Below are positions 1-8,929 of a stretch of DNA of 64,000 nt, piece after piece (positions within the stretch are counted from its first letter, which is position 1; the number at the start of each line of letters is the position of its first letter). The position numbers and the translations under genes are program-made. Origin of the DNA: Microbacterium sp. CGR2 (GTDB taxonomy: Bacteria; Actinomycetota; Actinomycetes; Actinomycetales; Microbacteriaceae); the NCBI RefSeq assembly GCF_003626735.1, contig NZ_RBHX01000001.1:1612001-1676000 (forward strand), given 5' to 3'. A model generated the notes under the pieces. It was not told where the DNA came from and ran no database searches. It was given only the letters and a program-made list of their open reading frames with translations.

Positions 1-811
1 GTTCGCAGGGCACGCCGGCTTCGCGGAGCCGCTCGGCGTATCGGACGTCCTCATCGTGGAACAGGTCGTTCGAGCCCACACCGATCCACGCCGGCGGCAG
101 TCCGCGCAAGTCCGCCCGGCGAGCAGGGGCCGCATAGTCGAGAACGTTCTCGCCGCCCGGCGGGTGGCCGAGATACGCAGACCAGGCGTAGCGGTTGCTG
201 CCCTTCGTCCAGACACGGACACCGCGCACCTGATGATCGCCACGGACGACCGTCCGATCGTCGAGCATCGGATAGATGAGAAGCTGAAAAGCCGGTTGCG
301 AGCCGCCGGAATCGAGTGCCATCAGCGCGGTCGCGGCCGCCAGTCCTGCTCCCGCACTGGCACCACCGAGGGCGATGCGACTCCCGTCGATTCGCTGTTC
401 GCGGGCATGGTCTACGAGCCACCGGAACGTCGCATAGACATCTTCGACAGCGGCGGGGGCCGGATGGGCGGGCGCGAGGCGGTATTCGACCGAGACGACC
501 GTGATGCCCAGTGACCGCACGAAGGCAGCGTTGGTGCGTTCGTCCGAAAGCCGATTGCCGGTGATCATGCCGCCGCCGTGGACCCAGAGCAGCGCCGGGG
601 TAGACCCGACGGCGTCCCGAGGCCGGTAGACGCGGATGTCGATATCCGGAGCATCCATCGGCCCGGGGATGAGCAGGTCTTCGACGATCAGATCGTCCGG
701 ACCCTGTCCCGGCCTCACCGGTGCGCGGTTCGCCAGTGCCGTGATTCTGGGGCCGAAGGAGAACGAAGGGATGAATCGCGCTGCCGTGAGGTCGGGATGG
801 AAATGCGCCAT
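1..811 (-). CDS. alpha/beta hydrolase fold-3 (HSL-type esterase), C-terminus cut by window edge
   Basis: The protein belongs to the hormone-sensitive-lipase-like alpha/beta hydrolases, which hydrolyse carboxyl esters in the cytoplasm. About 270 residues are visible. The oxyanion motif HGGG lies at residues 78-81. The nucleophile elbow GGASAGAG lies near 149-156 with Ser152; the family usually has GDSAGG, so the Asp before the Ser is replaced by Ala. The likely acid Asp is near 249 (GSNDLF). The catalytic His must lie beyond the window edge, since no stop codon is reached. The start was chosen because AGAGGA sits just upstream of the ATG. Substrate unknown. Confidence 0.85.
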   Translation of the reverse strand, partial: MAHFHPDLTAARFIPSFSFGPRITALANRAPVRPGQGPDDLIVEDLLIPGPMDAPDIDIRVYRPRDAVGSTPALLWVHGGGMITGNRLSDERTNAAFVRSLGITVVSVEYRLAPAHPAPAAVEDVYATFRWLVDHAREQRIDGSRIALGGASAGAGLAAATALMALDSGGSQPAFQLLIYPMLDDRTVVRGDHQVRGVRVWTKGSNRYAWSAYLGHPPGGENVLDYAAPARRADLRGLPPAWIGVGSNDLFHDEDVRYAERLREAGVPCE

Positions 812-994
812 GCCCGATCCTCTCAGGTGGCGGCGCGCACATCGCCACTCGGTCCTCGTCGGCGCATACGCAAGGACCGGGTGTCCGCCACGCAACTCCG
901 CGCGGACGCTACTTAATCACCGAAGACAGCGGCATCGGTGCGACGCAGGCTGCGTACTTTGACGCGAGACAGAACATCGAATCTCGGAGTGGAA

Positions 995-2317
995 ATGCAT
1001 CGAAATATCACGCGACTACTGCTCGCCACCGTCCTCACTGCATCTGCTGTCGTCGGCATGGCGGCGCCAGCAAGTGCTACCGAAACGCCCGCGAAGATCC
1101 CCTCGTCACTGATCGGCGCCGACCAGGCTGCGCTATGGACGCCATCCATGTGGGCGCAGCAACTCGATGACCTCGACGCGGCCGGCATCGACGAGGTCAT
1201 CCTGAACTATGCCGTCAAGAAGACTGATGCCGGTCTTCAGGCGTATTACCCCAGCTCGGTGCCGGGCACGAAGCCCGTGCCGCACGCCAAGGGATCGGAG
1301 TCGGTTGTCGACGAGCTTCTCGAGGGTGCGCGCGCTCGGGGCATGAAGGTGTGGCTCGGGACGTACCTGCCCGACCAGGATTGGTTCGACGAGCCGGTCG
1401 TCGCGGACGACATCCCGGCCAACGGCGTGATCACGACACAGGTGCTCGAAGATCTCGACAAACGCTATGCAGGCTATTCCGACGTCGTGGAGGGCTGGTA
1501 CCTGAGCACAGAAGTCTTCAGCAGTTACAGCTGGGTGTGGGACGCCCACGTGGCTCTCGTGGACTACTACAAAGGACTGACGGACGTGGCGAGCACCGCT
1601 GCGACGGCTACTCGCACAATGGTGTCGCCGTTCTTCAACATCCGTGAGGACTCCGACCGGAAGCAGTTGCGAATCGACCTGTGGACGTCGATGTGGACTC
1701 GTATTCTGGACGCTGCCCCTCTGGACGTGATTGCGCTTCAGGACGGTACCGGCGACTGCTGGCAGAACGAGTGCGGCCCCTGGGCGGGTAACCCGTCAGC
1801 CATCAAGAGCGCGCTGATGACGAAGTACACCGCGACGCAGGCCGCCATCGATGCAGCCGGCCGCGACACGGAATTGTGGGCCAACATGGATCTCTACGAT
1901 TCCTACGGGTATAGTCAGCCGATCGGCGACATCCAGGACTTCCACACGGCCTTGACGCCGCTGGTGTCGCACTTCACTTCGTGGAGCTTCTCGCGTCAGT
2001 ACGCACCCTGGACCTTGGGCGTCGACTCGTTCTCGAAGCCGTTCGGCATCTGGAATCAGGGAGGCGAGCTGTCACAAGTTCCTCCGTCCGCTCCCGTGAA
2101 CGTCGTGGCGACCCAGTCCGGGGACGTGGAGACCGTCACGTGGGACGCATCGATCCCCGCCGAGGGCGCCCGTATCGCTCACTACCGGGTGAACGACGCG
2201 TCGGGGACCCAGATCGGACAGGAATGGGATGGGTCGTGGTCAGGGAAGGGCGAGTGCGTCACGCTGCAGGCCGTCGATACGTCTGGCAACGTGTCAGAGG
2301 TCGTTCCCACCTGCTGA
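995..2317 (+). CDS. secreted DUF4434 (TIM-barrel) protein with C-terminal Fn3-like domain
   Basis: A 440-residue exported protein. The ATG at 995 is preceded by GGAG and opens a signal peptide: MHRN-ITR, a hydrophobic core, and a cut near APASA at about residue 28. The body (about residues 35-345) resembles the DUF4434 family, which is thought to fold as a glycosidase-like TIM barrel; motifs such as WYLSTE and ALQDGTGD fit that family. The last 75 or so residues look like a small fibronectin-III-type beta domain (APVNVVA ... CVTLQAVDTSGN). It is probably a surface or secreted carbohydrate-related enzyme, but no substrate can be named. It stands alone and is followed by a strong terminator. 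Confidence 0.8.
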   Translation: MHRNITRLLLATVLTASAVVGMAAPASATETPAKIPSSLIGADQAALWTPSMWAQQLDDLDAAGIDEVILNYAVKKTDAGLQAYYPSSVPGTKPVPHAKGSESVVDELLEGARARGMKVWLGTYLPDQDWFDEPVVADDIPANGVITTQVLEDLDKRYAGYSDVVEGWYLSTEVFSSYSWVWDAHVALVDYYKGLTDVASTAATATRTMVSPFFNIREDSDRKQLRIDLWTSMWTRILDAAPLDVIALQDGTGDCWQNECGPWAGNPSAIKSALMTKYTATQAAIDAAGRDTELWANMDLYDSYGYSQPIGDIQDFHTALTPLVSHFTSWSFSRQYAPWTLGVDSFSKPFGIWNQGGELSQVPPSAPVNVVATQSGDVETVTWDASIPAEGARIAHYRVNDASGTQIGQEWDGSWSGKGECVTLQAVDTSGNVSEVVPTC

Positions 2318-2332
2318 CTCGTCCATCCACGC

Positions 2333-2370
2333 AGGACCCCGCCCGCCAGCCACCTGTCGGGCGGGGTCCT
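2333..2370. terminator. hairpin terminator after the DUF4434 gene
   Basis: A perfect 13-bp inverted repeat: AGGACCCCGCCCG at 2333-2345 and its complement at 2358-2370, with a 12-nt loop. It lies 15 nt after the stop codon, as expected for an intrinsic terminator, although the T-run is poor. Confidence 0.8.
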
Positions 2371-2414
2371 TGCATCAAAGCGGCCCTTTTTCGCGTCATC
2401 CACTGCCACTCCGG

Positions 2415-2420
2415 TATTCT
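2415..2420 (+). promoter_or_regulatory. -10 element TATTCT for leaderless metP
   Basis: TATTCT is followed by exactly 6 nt and then the ATG at 2427. No Shine-Dalgarno sequence is present, so the mRNA probably starts at the ATG. Confidence 0.6.
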
Positions 2421-2426
2421 CACCGC

Positions 2427-4049
2427 ATGACCACCGCAACGACTCAGACCGCGAAACGCGAGGCTTTCGGGTCGCGGAACGTATTCATCCTCTCGGCGAT
2501 CGGTTCTGCGGTCGGCCTGGGAAACATCTGGCGCTTCCCCTACGTCGCGTACGAAGGCGGCGGCGGGGCGTTCCTGATCCCTTACCTCTGCGCACTGCTG
2601 ACAGCCGGAATCCCGCTGCTCTTCTTCGACTACGCGATCGGCCACCGCTTCCGCGGGTCGGCACCGCTCGCGTTCCGTCGCATCCATCGTGCGGCCGAGC
2701 CTCTCGGCTGGTGGCAGGTGCTCATCTGCATCGTGATCGCGGTCTATTACGCGGTGATCGTCGCCTGGGCGGGCATGTACACGTGGTTCTCCGCGCAGCT
2801 CACCTGGGGTGCGGGCAACGAGGAGAACTTCTTCTTCGTCGACTTCCTGCAGTCGGCTGACGTGGGCGAGGTCGGAGTCTCCGCCGCCTTCGTCCCGCAG
2901 GTGGGTATCCCGTTGATCGGGGTCTGGCTGGTCGTCATCATCATCATGGCGCTGGGCGTGAAGCGCGGCATCGGCAAGGCCAATATGATCCTGATGCCTC
3001 TGCTCACGCTGATGTTTGCGGTGCTGGTGGTCCAGGCGCTGTTCCTCCCCGGCGCGATGGAGGGGCTCAACGCGTTCTTCACCCCGAACTGGGAAGCCCT
3101 CGCCGATCCGGGTGTCTGGGCATCCGCCTACGGACACATCTTCTTCTCGCTGTCCGTCGCCTTCGGCATCATGGTCACCTACGCGTCGTACCTGAAGCGC
3201 AAGACCGACCTGACCGGCTCCGGCCTGGTCGTCGCCTTCGCCAACTCCGGCTTCGAGATCCTCGCCGGCATCGGGGTGTTCGCTGCTCTCGGCTTCATGG
3301 CGCAGGCGGCGGGCACGGAAGTGGCCGGCGTCGCCTCGTCGGGTATCGGTCTCGCCTTCATCGCGTTCCCCACGATCGTCTCGCAGGCGGTCGGCGGCTC
3401 GATCATCGGAGTGCTGTTCTTCGGCGCGCTGGTCTTCGCCGGCATCACCTCGCTGATCTCGATCCTCGAGGTCGTCGTGGCCGCCCTTCAGGACAAGCTC
3501 GGGTGGGGACGCGTCCGCACCACTCTCACCGTCTCGATTCCCCTTGCCGTCATCTCGATGGCGCTGTTCTCGACGACCACCGCATTGTCGGTGCTCGACA
3601 CCGCTGATGCGTTCGTCAACGCCTTCGGGATCATGGCCGTCGCTCTCGTGGCGGTCGTCGTCGTCGCCTGGGTGCTGCACAAACTGCCAGCGCTGCAGGA
3701 GCACCTAAACCGTCGCTCCAGCTTCCGCGTCGGCCTGATCTGGAAGGTCGCGGTGGGAGTTCTGGCTCCTCTCGTGCTCGGCTACCTCCTGGTCACCGAG
3801 CTCATCACCAAGATCTCCGAACCCTACGGCGGATACCCCGGGTGGTTCCTCGGTGTCTTCGGCTGGGGAATGGTCATCGCGCTCGTCGTCTTCGCGGTCC
3901 TGCTCTCGCTGCTCCCGTGGAGCACGCGGTCCCACGCGAAGGACGACCCCGAGTACGACGACTTCCTGGTCGACGAGCACTACGACCCGGACCCCGAGAC
4001 CGGTGTCCTCGATATTCAGAAGCCGGCGCAGAACGGAGCAGTGTCATGA
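2427..4049 (+). CDS. metP: NSS-family sodium-dependent amino-acid transporter, large subunit
   Basis: A 540-residue polytopic membrane protein of the neurotransmitter:sodium symporter family. The family signature is clear at the N-terminus (residues 16-48: SAIGSAVGLGNIWRFPY followed by GGGGAFL), where Na+ and substrate bind in TM1. The sequence then shows the usual run of about a dozen membrane segments and ends in an acidic cytoplasmic tail. The next gene, overlapping by 4 nt, encodes the MetS-type small subunit, so this is most likely MetP, described in Corynebacterium as a methionine/alanine importer. The symbol rests on that partnership; substrate specificity is inferred. The start was chosen from the -10 box 6 nt upstream and from the alignment of the signature. 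Confidence 0.92.
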   Translation: MTTATTQTAKREAFGSRNVFILSAIGSAVGLGNIWRFPYVAYEGGGGAFLIPYLCALLTAGIPLLFFDYAIGHRFRGSAPLAFRRIHRAAEPLGWWQVLICIVIAVYYAVIVAWAGMYTWFSAQLTWGAGNEENFFFVDFLQSADVGEVGVSAAFVPQVGIPLIGVWLVVIIIMALGVKRGIGKANMILMPLLTLMFAVLVVQALFLPGAMEGLNAFFTPNWEALADPGVWASAYGHIFFSLSVAFGIMVTYASYLKRKTDLTGSGLVVAFANSGFEILAGIGVFAALGFMAQAAGTEVAGVASSGIGLAFIAFPTIVSQAVGGSIIGVLFFGALVFAGITSLISILEVVVAALQDKLGWGRVRTTLTVSIPLAVISMALFSTTTALSVLDTADAFVNAFGIMAVALVAVVVVAWVLHKLPALQEHLNRRSSFRVGLIWKVAVGVLAPLVLGYLLVTELITKISEPYGGYPGWFLGVFGWGMVIALVVFAVLLSLLPWSTRSHAKDDPEYDDFLVDEHYDPDPETGVLDIQKPAQNGAVS

Positions 4050-4180
4050 CCCCCGTCGCCATCGTCATGATGATCGTCGCGATGATCACCGTCTGGGGTG
4101 GGCTCATCGCCGCCGTCGTGAATCTCGCACGCCATCCCGAGGCGGACGAGGCCGAGCCCGCGGTGCCGGTCGAGCTCTGA
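4046..4180 (+). CDS. metS: methionine/alanine importer small subunit
   Basis: A 44-residue single-span membrane protein: a hydrophobic segment from residue 3 to about 27 (VAIVMMIVAMITVWGG and on), then a short charged, acidic tail. Its start overlaps the stop of metP in ATGA, indicating translational coupling. The size, topology and position match the MetS family (NSS transporter small subunit), which is needed for MetP activity in Corynebacterium. Confidence 0.9.
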   Translation: MTPVAIVMMIVAMITVWGGLIAAVVNLARHPEADEAEPAVPVEL

Positions 4181-4389
4181 CGTCGGTCGCGGTCAGGCGT
4201 CGGGTCAGGGGGCGGATCGGGCCACGCCGACGGCCGTGCACTCCGCACTCTCGTCGGTGACGCCGACGCGGGACGTGTTCACACCCGGTCGGGCACGGTG
4301 AAGAATGGCCGCACCCGATCGGATCCGACCAGAATGATCGGGTGCGCACGTGTGCCTCGACGACACGATGGTGGGGAAAGGAGGACCTC

Positions 4390-5268
4390 ATGATCGGTAC
4401 GCTCAACGCTCTCGTCGACCTGGTCGAGACCGACCCGGCAGGTGAGATCGACGTCGCTCGGTTCGCATTCGAACACGGCACGACCGAATATCACCTGCGA
4501 CGGATGTTCTCGGCGCTGGCGAACATGCCACTCTCGGAGTACGTGCGCCGGCGTCGGATGACGCTCGCCGGAGCAGAGCTCGCCGGAGCAGAGCTCGCCG
4601 CGGGCGCCGCGAACCTGCTGGACCTGGCGGTGCGCCACGGGTACGGCTCGGTCGAGGCGTTCGGACGCGCGTTCCGTGCAGTGCACGGGATCGGCCCGAG
4701 CGATGCGCGACGAGACGGGGGTCCTCTCCGAACACAACCCACGCTCCGGTTCCGCCTGAGCGTCGAAGGGAGCATCCCGATGGACGTCACCATCACCCAC
4801 CTGCCCGCACTCAACCTCGTCGGCCACGCGGCCGAGGTTCCGCTCATCCACGAGGGAGTGAACCCGCATATCCAGGAGCACATCGCCTCTCTGCCACCGG
4901 AGGAGCACGCACGCCTGAAGGCCCTCAGCGATGCCGAGCCAGCCGGCATCCTGGCGGTCACCTCGAACACCGAGCCGGACGCGCCGGAGGGAAGCCCGCT
5001 CACCTATCTCCACGGAGTCGCGGTGCAGTCGACGGCCTCGGTGCCGAGCGACCTCGATGTCATCGCACTCGATGCGGGCACCTGGGCCGTCTTCGCCTCG
5101 AGCGGTCCATTCCCGGAGACCTTGCAGAACCTGTGGGCGGCGACGGCGACCGAGTGGTTCCCGTCGAACCCGTGGCGGTTGCGGCAGGGGCCGTCGATCC
5201 TCCGTTACCTGGAGTTCACCGGAACGCACGCGTCCTGCGAGCTCTGGCTTCCGGTCGAACAGGCCTGA
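4390..5268 (+). CDS. AraC-family regulator with GyrI-like effector-binding domain
   Basis: A 292-residue regulator. Residues 1-115 form the AraC double helix-turn-helix (HLRRMFSALANMPLSEYVRRRR then DLAVRHGYGSVEAFGRAF). Residues 135-292 look like a GyrI-like/AraE_N small-molecule-binding domain. The start ATG has an excellent AAAGGAGG 6 nt upstream. Between the two helix-turn-helix motifs a 15-bp unit is tandemly duplicated (4567-4581 and 4582-4596), adding a second GAELA; family members I recall lack these five residues. The target and ligand are unknown; the nearest genes are metPS upstream and a DUF1206 gene downstream. Confidence 0.88.
   Translation: MIGTLNALVDLVETDPAGEIDVARFAFEHGTTEYHLRRMFSALANMPLSEYVRRRRMTLAGAELAGAELAAGAANLLDLAVRHGYGSVEAFGRAFRAVHGIGPSDARRDGGPLRTQPTLRFRLSVEGSIPMDVTITHLPALNLVGHAAEVPLIHEGVNPHIQEHIASLPPEEHARLKALSDAEPAGILAVTSNTEPDAPEGSPLTYLHGVAVQSTASVPSDLDVIALDAGTWAVFASSGPFPETLQNLWAATATEWFPSNPWRLRQGPSILRYLEFTGTHASCELWLPVEQA
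4567..4596 (+). repeat. 15-bp tandem duplication inside the AraC-type gene
   Basis: GCCGGAGCAGAGCTC occurs twice, end to end and identical. It inserts five residues (GAELA) between the two DNA-binding helix-turn-helix motifs. Confidence 0.9.
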
Positions 5269-5294
5269 GCGCTGCCACTGCGCGCGTCGACGGC

Positions 5295-5300
5295 TATTCT
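5295..5300 (+). promoter_or_regulatory. -10 element TATTCT for the DUF1206 gene
   Basis: TATTCT, then 6 nt, then the ATG at 5307. No Shine-Dalgarno sequence is seen, so a leaderless transcript is likely. Confidence 0.55.
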
Positions 5301-5306
5301 TCATCG

Positions 5307-6107
5307 ATGGGCACCGTCAAACACGCCGCGCGCACAGCGAAGGATTCCTCCGCGTTCCAGTGGATCGCGCGCGCGGGATTCGTCGTCGTCGGCGTGATCC
5401 ACGTCATCATCGGCTGCCTTGCCGTATCGCTTGCGGTGGGCGCCGGTGGTGACGCGGATCAGGACGGCGCCATGGAGCAGATCCGTCAGAATCCGATCGG
5501 AGGACTGCTTCTCATCGGCATCGCCGTCGGTCTCCTCGCGCTTGCGGGATGGCAGATCGCCAGCGCGTTCCTCACCACCGATCCGGCCGACACCAGGAAA
5601 TGGGGCGTCCGGATCAAGTACTTCGGAATCTCGCTCGCATATCTGGTGATCGCCGCGCTGGCTCTCATCTTCGCGGTGGGCGGTCGCGTCGAATCCGAGA
5701 AGGCGTCGCAGACGCTCAGCGCGATCCTGCTCGCCGCTCCCGCCGGGTTCGTCCTTCTCGTGATCTTCGGACTCGCCGTGGTCGGCGTCGGCGTGGGGTT
5801 CATCGTCAGCGGCTTCACCAAGGGCTTCGAGAAGCTCCTCCATCTTCCCGAGGGTGCAGCCCGCGCGGGGATCGTCACGTTCGGCGTGATCGGCTACATC
5901 GGCAAGGGGATCGCCGTGTCGGTGACCGGCGTCCTGTTCGTCGTCGCCGCCTTCACGGACAATCCGGACCGAGCCGGAGGCCTGGATGCTGCGCTTCGCA
6001 GCGTGCTCGCGCTTCCGCTCGGGCCATTCCTCCTCGGCGCAGTCGGTGCGGGGTTCGCGATCTACGGCCTCTTCTGCATCGCGCGCTCCCGCTACGCGCG
6101 GATGTGA
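5307..6107 (+). CDS. DUF1206 domain-containing integral membrane protein
   Basis: A 266-residue membrane protein with about six hydrophobic segments arranged as three repeats of a two-helix unit, each starting with an aromatic-Gly-hydrophobic pattern (ARAGFVVVGVIHVIIG; YFGISLAYLVIAALAL; VTFGVIGYIGKGIAV). This is the layout of the DUF1206 family of actinobacteria, whose function is unknown. The reading frame could extend upstream, but the -10 box at 5295 and the usual N-terminus of the family support the ATG at 5307. Confidence 0.88.
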   Translation: MGTVKHAARTAKDSSAFQWIARAGFVVVGVIHVIIGCLAVSLAVGAGGDADQDGAMEQIRQNPIGGLLLIGIAVGLLALAGWQIASAFLTTDPADTRKWGVRIKYFGISLAYLVIAALALIFAVGGRVESEKASQTLSAILLAAPAGFVLLVIFGLAVVGVGVGFIVSGFTKGFEKLLHLPEGAARAGIVTFGVIGYIGKGIAVSVTGVLFVVAAFTDNPDRAGGLDAALRSVLALPLGPFLLGAVGAGFAIYGLFCIARSRYARM

Positions 6108-6164
6108 CCGCTGGGGCGGACGCGGGACAACCCGCGACCGCTCACCGGATGAGAAACTGGAACG

Positions 6165-7472
6165 ATGAGCGTTTCTCCTGTCGCCGCCCCTGTCGCCCCT
6201 CTGAGCGACACCGAAGTGCAGCGCATCCGCGAGGACTTCCCGATCCTGCGCACACAGGTGCACGGGCATCCGCTCGCATATCTCGACTCCGGCGCCACCT
6301 CCCAGCGGCCGTACGCGGTGCTCGACGCTGAGCGGGAATTCGCGGAGACGATGAACTCCGCCGTGCACCGCGGAGCCCACACGCTGGCCGCGGAAGCCAC
6401 CGAGCTCTTCGAGGACGCCCGCACCTCGCTCGCCCGCTTCATCGGAGCCGACGACGACGAGATCGTCTGGACGTCGAACGCCACGGAAGCGATCAACCTC
6501 GTCGCGTACTCGATGTCCAACGCGTCGGTCGGGCGCGGCGGAACGGCCGCCGAGCGATTCCGTCTTCGCGAGGGCGACGAGATCGTCACCACCGAGATGG
6601 AGCACCACGCCAATCTCATCCCCTGGCAAGAACTCGCCGCGCGAACGGGGGCCACGCTTCGCGTCATCCCGGTCGACGACGACGGAGCATTGCGGCTCGA
6701 CATCGCCGGCGACCTGATCGGTGCACGGACGAAGATCGTCGCCTTCACCCACGTGTCCAACGTCCTCGGCGTCGTCAATCCGGTCGCGGATCTGGTCACT
6801 CTGGCGCAGGAGGTCGGTGCCCTGACGCTGCTCGACGCCTGTCAGTCCGCCCCGCACCTGTCCATCGACGTGCGGGCGCTCGGAGTGGACTTCGCCGTGA
6901 TCTCCGGCCACAAGATGCTCGGGCCGACCGGGATCGGTGCGCTGTACGGTCGCCGCGAGCTGTTGGAGGCGATGCCGCCGTTCCTCACGGGCGGCTCCAT
7001 GATCACCACCGTCACCACCACCGAGGCCGAATACCTCCCGCCGCCGCAGCGCTTCGAGGCAGGAACCCAGCGGGTGTCGCAGGCGATCGCGCTCGCCGCC
7101 GCCGTCGATTACCTGACCGCTGTCGGGATGCCGCGCATCGCCGCGCACGAGGCGGCGTTCGGTCGGAGACTCGTCGAAGGGCTGAGGGGGATCGACGGCG
7201 TGCGTGTTCTGGGTGCCGACATCGACCTTCCCCGCGTCGGGCTCGCGAGCTTTGACGTCGCCGGCATCCATTCTCATGACGTCGGACAGTTCCTCGACGA
7301 CCGTGGCATCGCCGTACGCGTCGGGCACCACTGCGCTCAGCCGTTGCATCGACGTCTCGGCGTCACCTCATCGACCCGCGCCAGCACTTATCTCTACACG
7401 ACGGATGCCGAGGTGGATGCCGTCATCGACGGGGTCGGCGGCGCCATCGAGTTCTTTCGGAGGGGCGCATGA
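6165..7472 (+). CDS. sufS: cysteine desulfurase SufS
   Basis: A 435-residue class-V PLP aminotransferase-fold enzyme that takes sulfur from L-cysteine for Fe-S cluster assembly. The PLP lysine is K250 in SGHKMLGPTG, and the persulfide-forming cysteine is C390 in RVGHHCAQPL, the spacing typical of type II (SufS) desulfurases. HVSNVLG and DACQSAPH are the usual cofactor-contacting motifs. It overlaps the next gene, sufU, by 4 nt (ATGA). No sufBCD genes are adjacent, so the scaffold is encoded elsewhere. Confidence 0.95.
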   Translation: MSVSPVAAPVAPLSDTEVQRIREDFPILRTQVHGHPLAYLDSGATSQRPYAVLDAEREFAETMNSAVHRGAHTLAAEATELFEDARTSLARFIGADDDEIVWTSNATEAINLVAYSMSNASVGRGGTAAERFRLREGDEIVTTEMEHHANLIPWQELAARTGATLRVIPVDDDGALRLDIAGDLIGARTKIVAFTHVSNVLGVVNPVADLVTLAQEVGALTLLDACQSAPHLSIDVRALGVDFAVISGHKMLGPTGIGALYGRRELLEAMPPFLTGGSMITTVTTTEAEYLPPPQRFEAGTQRVSQAIALAAAVDYLTAVGMPRIAAHEAAFGRRLVEGLRGIDGVRVLGADIDLPRVGLASFDVAGIHSHDVGQFLDDRGIAVRVGHHCAQPLHRRLGVTSSTRASTYLYTTDAEVDAVIDGVGGAIEFFRRGA

Positions 7473-7903
7473 GCGACCTGCAGAATCTTTACCAGGAGCT
7501 GATCCTCGATCACTCGCGCACCCCGCACGGCTATGGGCTGCGCGAGGAGATCGCCGCCCAGTCGCACCAGATCAACCCGACCTGCGGCGATGAGATCACC
7601 CTCCAGGTGCATCGTGCCCCCGACGGTGGCGTCGAGGCGATCGCGTGGGAAGGGCACGGATGCGCGATCTCCCAGGCTTCGGCATCGCTGCTCGCCGAGC
7701 TTGCGGAGGGGCTCTCGGTCGAGCAGCTCGAGGTTCGGATCGCCGCTTTCCGCGAGGCGATGCGCTCACGGGGGAAGATCGAGCCCGACCAGGAGCTGCT
7801 CGGCGATGCGGCAGCGCTCGGCGGGGTGTCGAAGTACGTCGCCCGTGTGAAGTGCGCGATGCTCGCCTGGGTCGCCGCCGAGGATGCGCTCGCCAAGAGC
7901 TGA
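7469..7903 (+). CDS. sufU: SufU-type zinc-dependent sulfurtransferase
   Basis: A 144-residue IscU-like protein. The zinc ligands of SufU are present: C39 and D41 in NPTCGDE, C65 in GHGCAISQAS, and C129 in VKCAML. The insertion between C65 and C129 is that of SufU rather than IscU. In Gram-positive bacteria SufU accepts the persulfide sulfur from SufS by ligand exchange. The start overlaps the sufS stop, so the two are co-translated. Confidence 0.95.
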   Translation: MSDLQNLYQELILDHSRTPHGYGLREEIAAQSHQINPTCGDEITLQVHRAPDGGVEAIAWEGHGCAISQASASLLAELAEGLSVEQLEVRIAAFREAMRSRGKIEPDQELLGDAAALGGVSKYVARVKCAMLAWVAAEDALAKS

Positions 7904-7919
7904 GGGCCAGGATGGACAC

Positions 7920-8861
7920 ATGTCCGTGCAGCTGAAGCCCCTCCCCGCCGAGCGCTTCGACGACTGGCGTGCGGCCGCGAGACAGCGGGTCGTCGACGGC
8001 AACCGGGAGTCGGGGCTGCGCATCGGGGCGGATGCGACCGCTTACGCGGACGAGTTCTTCGCCACGGTCCTGGCGAATGGCGAGGAGACGAACTCTTCGC
8101 AGACGATGCTCGTCGTCGACGCTCAGCAGCGCGAACTCGGCACGATCTGGCTCGTCCTGACCGGTCGGAAGTTGTTCGTCCTCGATCTCGACATCGAAGA
8201 ACGCCTGACGTCCGATCAGAACGACGCACTGCTCGCGCGGCTCGTCACGATCGCCGCCGACATGCAGGCGGACAAGATCGCTGTGCCGCTCTTTCCCCAG
8301 GATGCTGTCGAGCATGCGCTCGCCGAGGGGCGGGGCTTCGGCATCGCGTCGATTCAGATGGTGCTGGAGCCTCTGCCCGAGCGGAACGTCGCGGCCCACG
8401 TCGATGTGTCGCCGATGACCGAGCAGCGCTTCCCACAGTTCGTCGAGGCGTCCGAGACAGGCTTCGCACAGGATCTCGTCACGTCGGGCCGCTATTCGCC
8501 GGAGGATGCGATCGTGGAATCGCGCCGTCAACTCCGGCTGGGACTGCCCGAAGGACTGGCAACTGAAGGCCACTACCTGTTCACGGCATCCGTCGACGAT
8601 GTCGAGGTCGGAGTCCTCTGGATCGGGCTGCGCACGCGCGACGAGCGGCCGCACATGTTCGTCTTCGACATCGAAGTCGCCGCCGACCAGCGGCGCAGAG
8701 GTTTCGGGCGCGAACTGATGCACGCCGTGGAGCGCGAAGCGCGCCGCCTCGGTGCGAAGTCCGTCGGCTTGCACGTGTTCGGTTTCAACGTCGGCGCGAT
8801 CCGCCTGTACGAGCAGCTCGGGTACCGTCGCGTCGAGGAGACGCGGGTCCTCGACGTCTGA
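7920..8861 (+). CDS. GNAT N-acetyltransferase with tandem GNAT-like halves
   Basis: A 313-residue protein. The C-terminal half (about 165-313) is a complete GNAT fold: VFDIEVAADQRRRGFGRELM is motif A, which binds the acetyl-CoA pyrophosphate through R-R-x-G-x-G, and NVGAIRLYEQLGYR is motif B. The N-terminal half looks like a degenerate second GNAT domain without the pyrophosphate loop. It begins 16 nt after sufU and may be co-transcribed, but a link with Fe-S assembly is not implied. The acceptor is unknown. Confidence 0.88.
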   Translation: MSVQLKPLPAERFDDWRAAARQRVVDGNRESGLRIGADATAYADEFFATVLANGEETNSSQTMLVVDAQQRELGTIWLVLTGRKLFVLDLDIEERLTSDQNDALLARLVTIAADMQADKIAVPLFPQDAVEHALAEGRGFGIASIQMVLEPLPERNVAAHVDVSPMTEQRFPQFVEASETGFAQDLVTSGRYSPEDAIVESRRQLRLGLPEGLATEGHYLFTASVDDVEVGVLWIGLRTRDERPHMFVFDIEVAADQRRRGFGRELMHAVEREARRLGAKSVGLHVFGFNVGAIRLYEQLGYRRVEETRVLDV

Positions 8862-8929
8862 GCTGCCGCCGTGACGTCTCATGGAGACACATGGGGAATA
8901 GGCGCGCGGGACGAGCGTTGGGTTCGAGC

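Noticed and set aside
2259..3704. Minus-strand frame of about 480 codons opposite metP
   Set aside because: Its composition (His, Asp, Arg, Glu runs) mirrors the hydrophobic codons of the transporter; no domain or ribosome-binding site.
4181..4389. Regulatory structure between metS and the AraC-type gene
   Set aside because: Short GC-rich repeats (GATCGGGTGCG-like) are present, but no palindrome long enough to support an operator or terminator.
5301..7349. Long minus-strand frame of about 680 codons opposite the DUF1206 and sufS genes
   Set aside because: It crosses two real genes on the other strand, is rich in Arg/Asp/Gly as shadow frames are, and has no domain.
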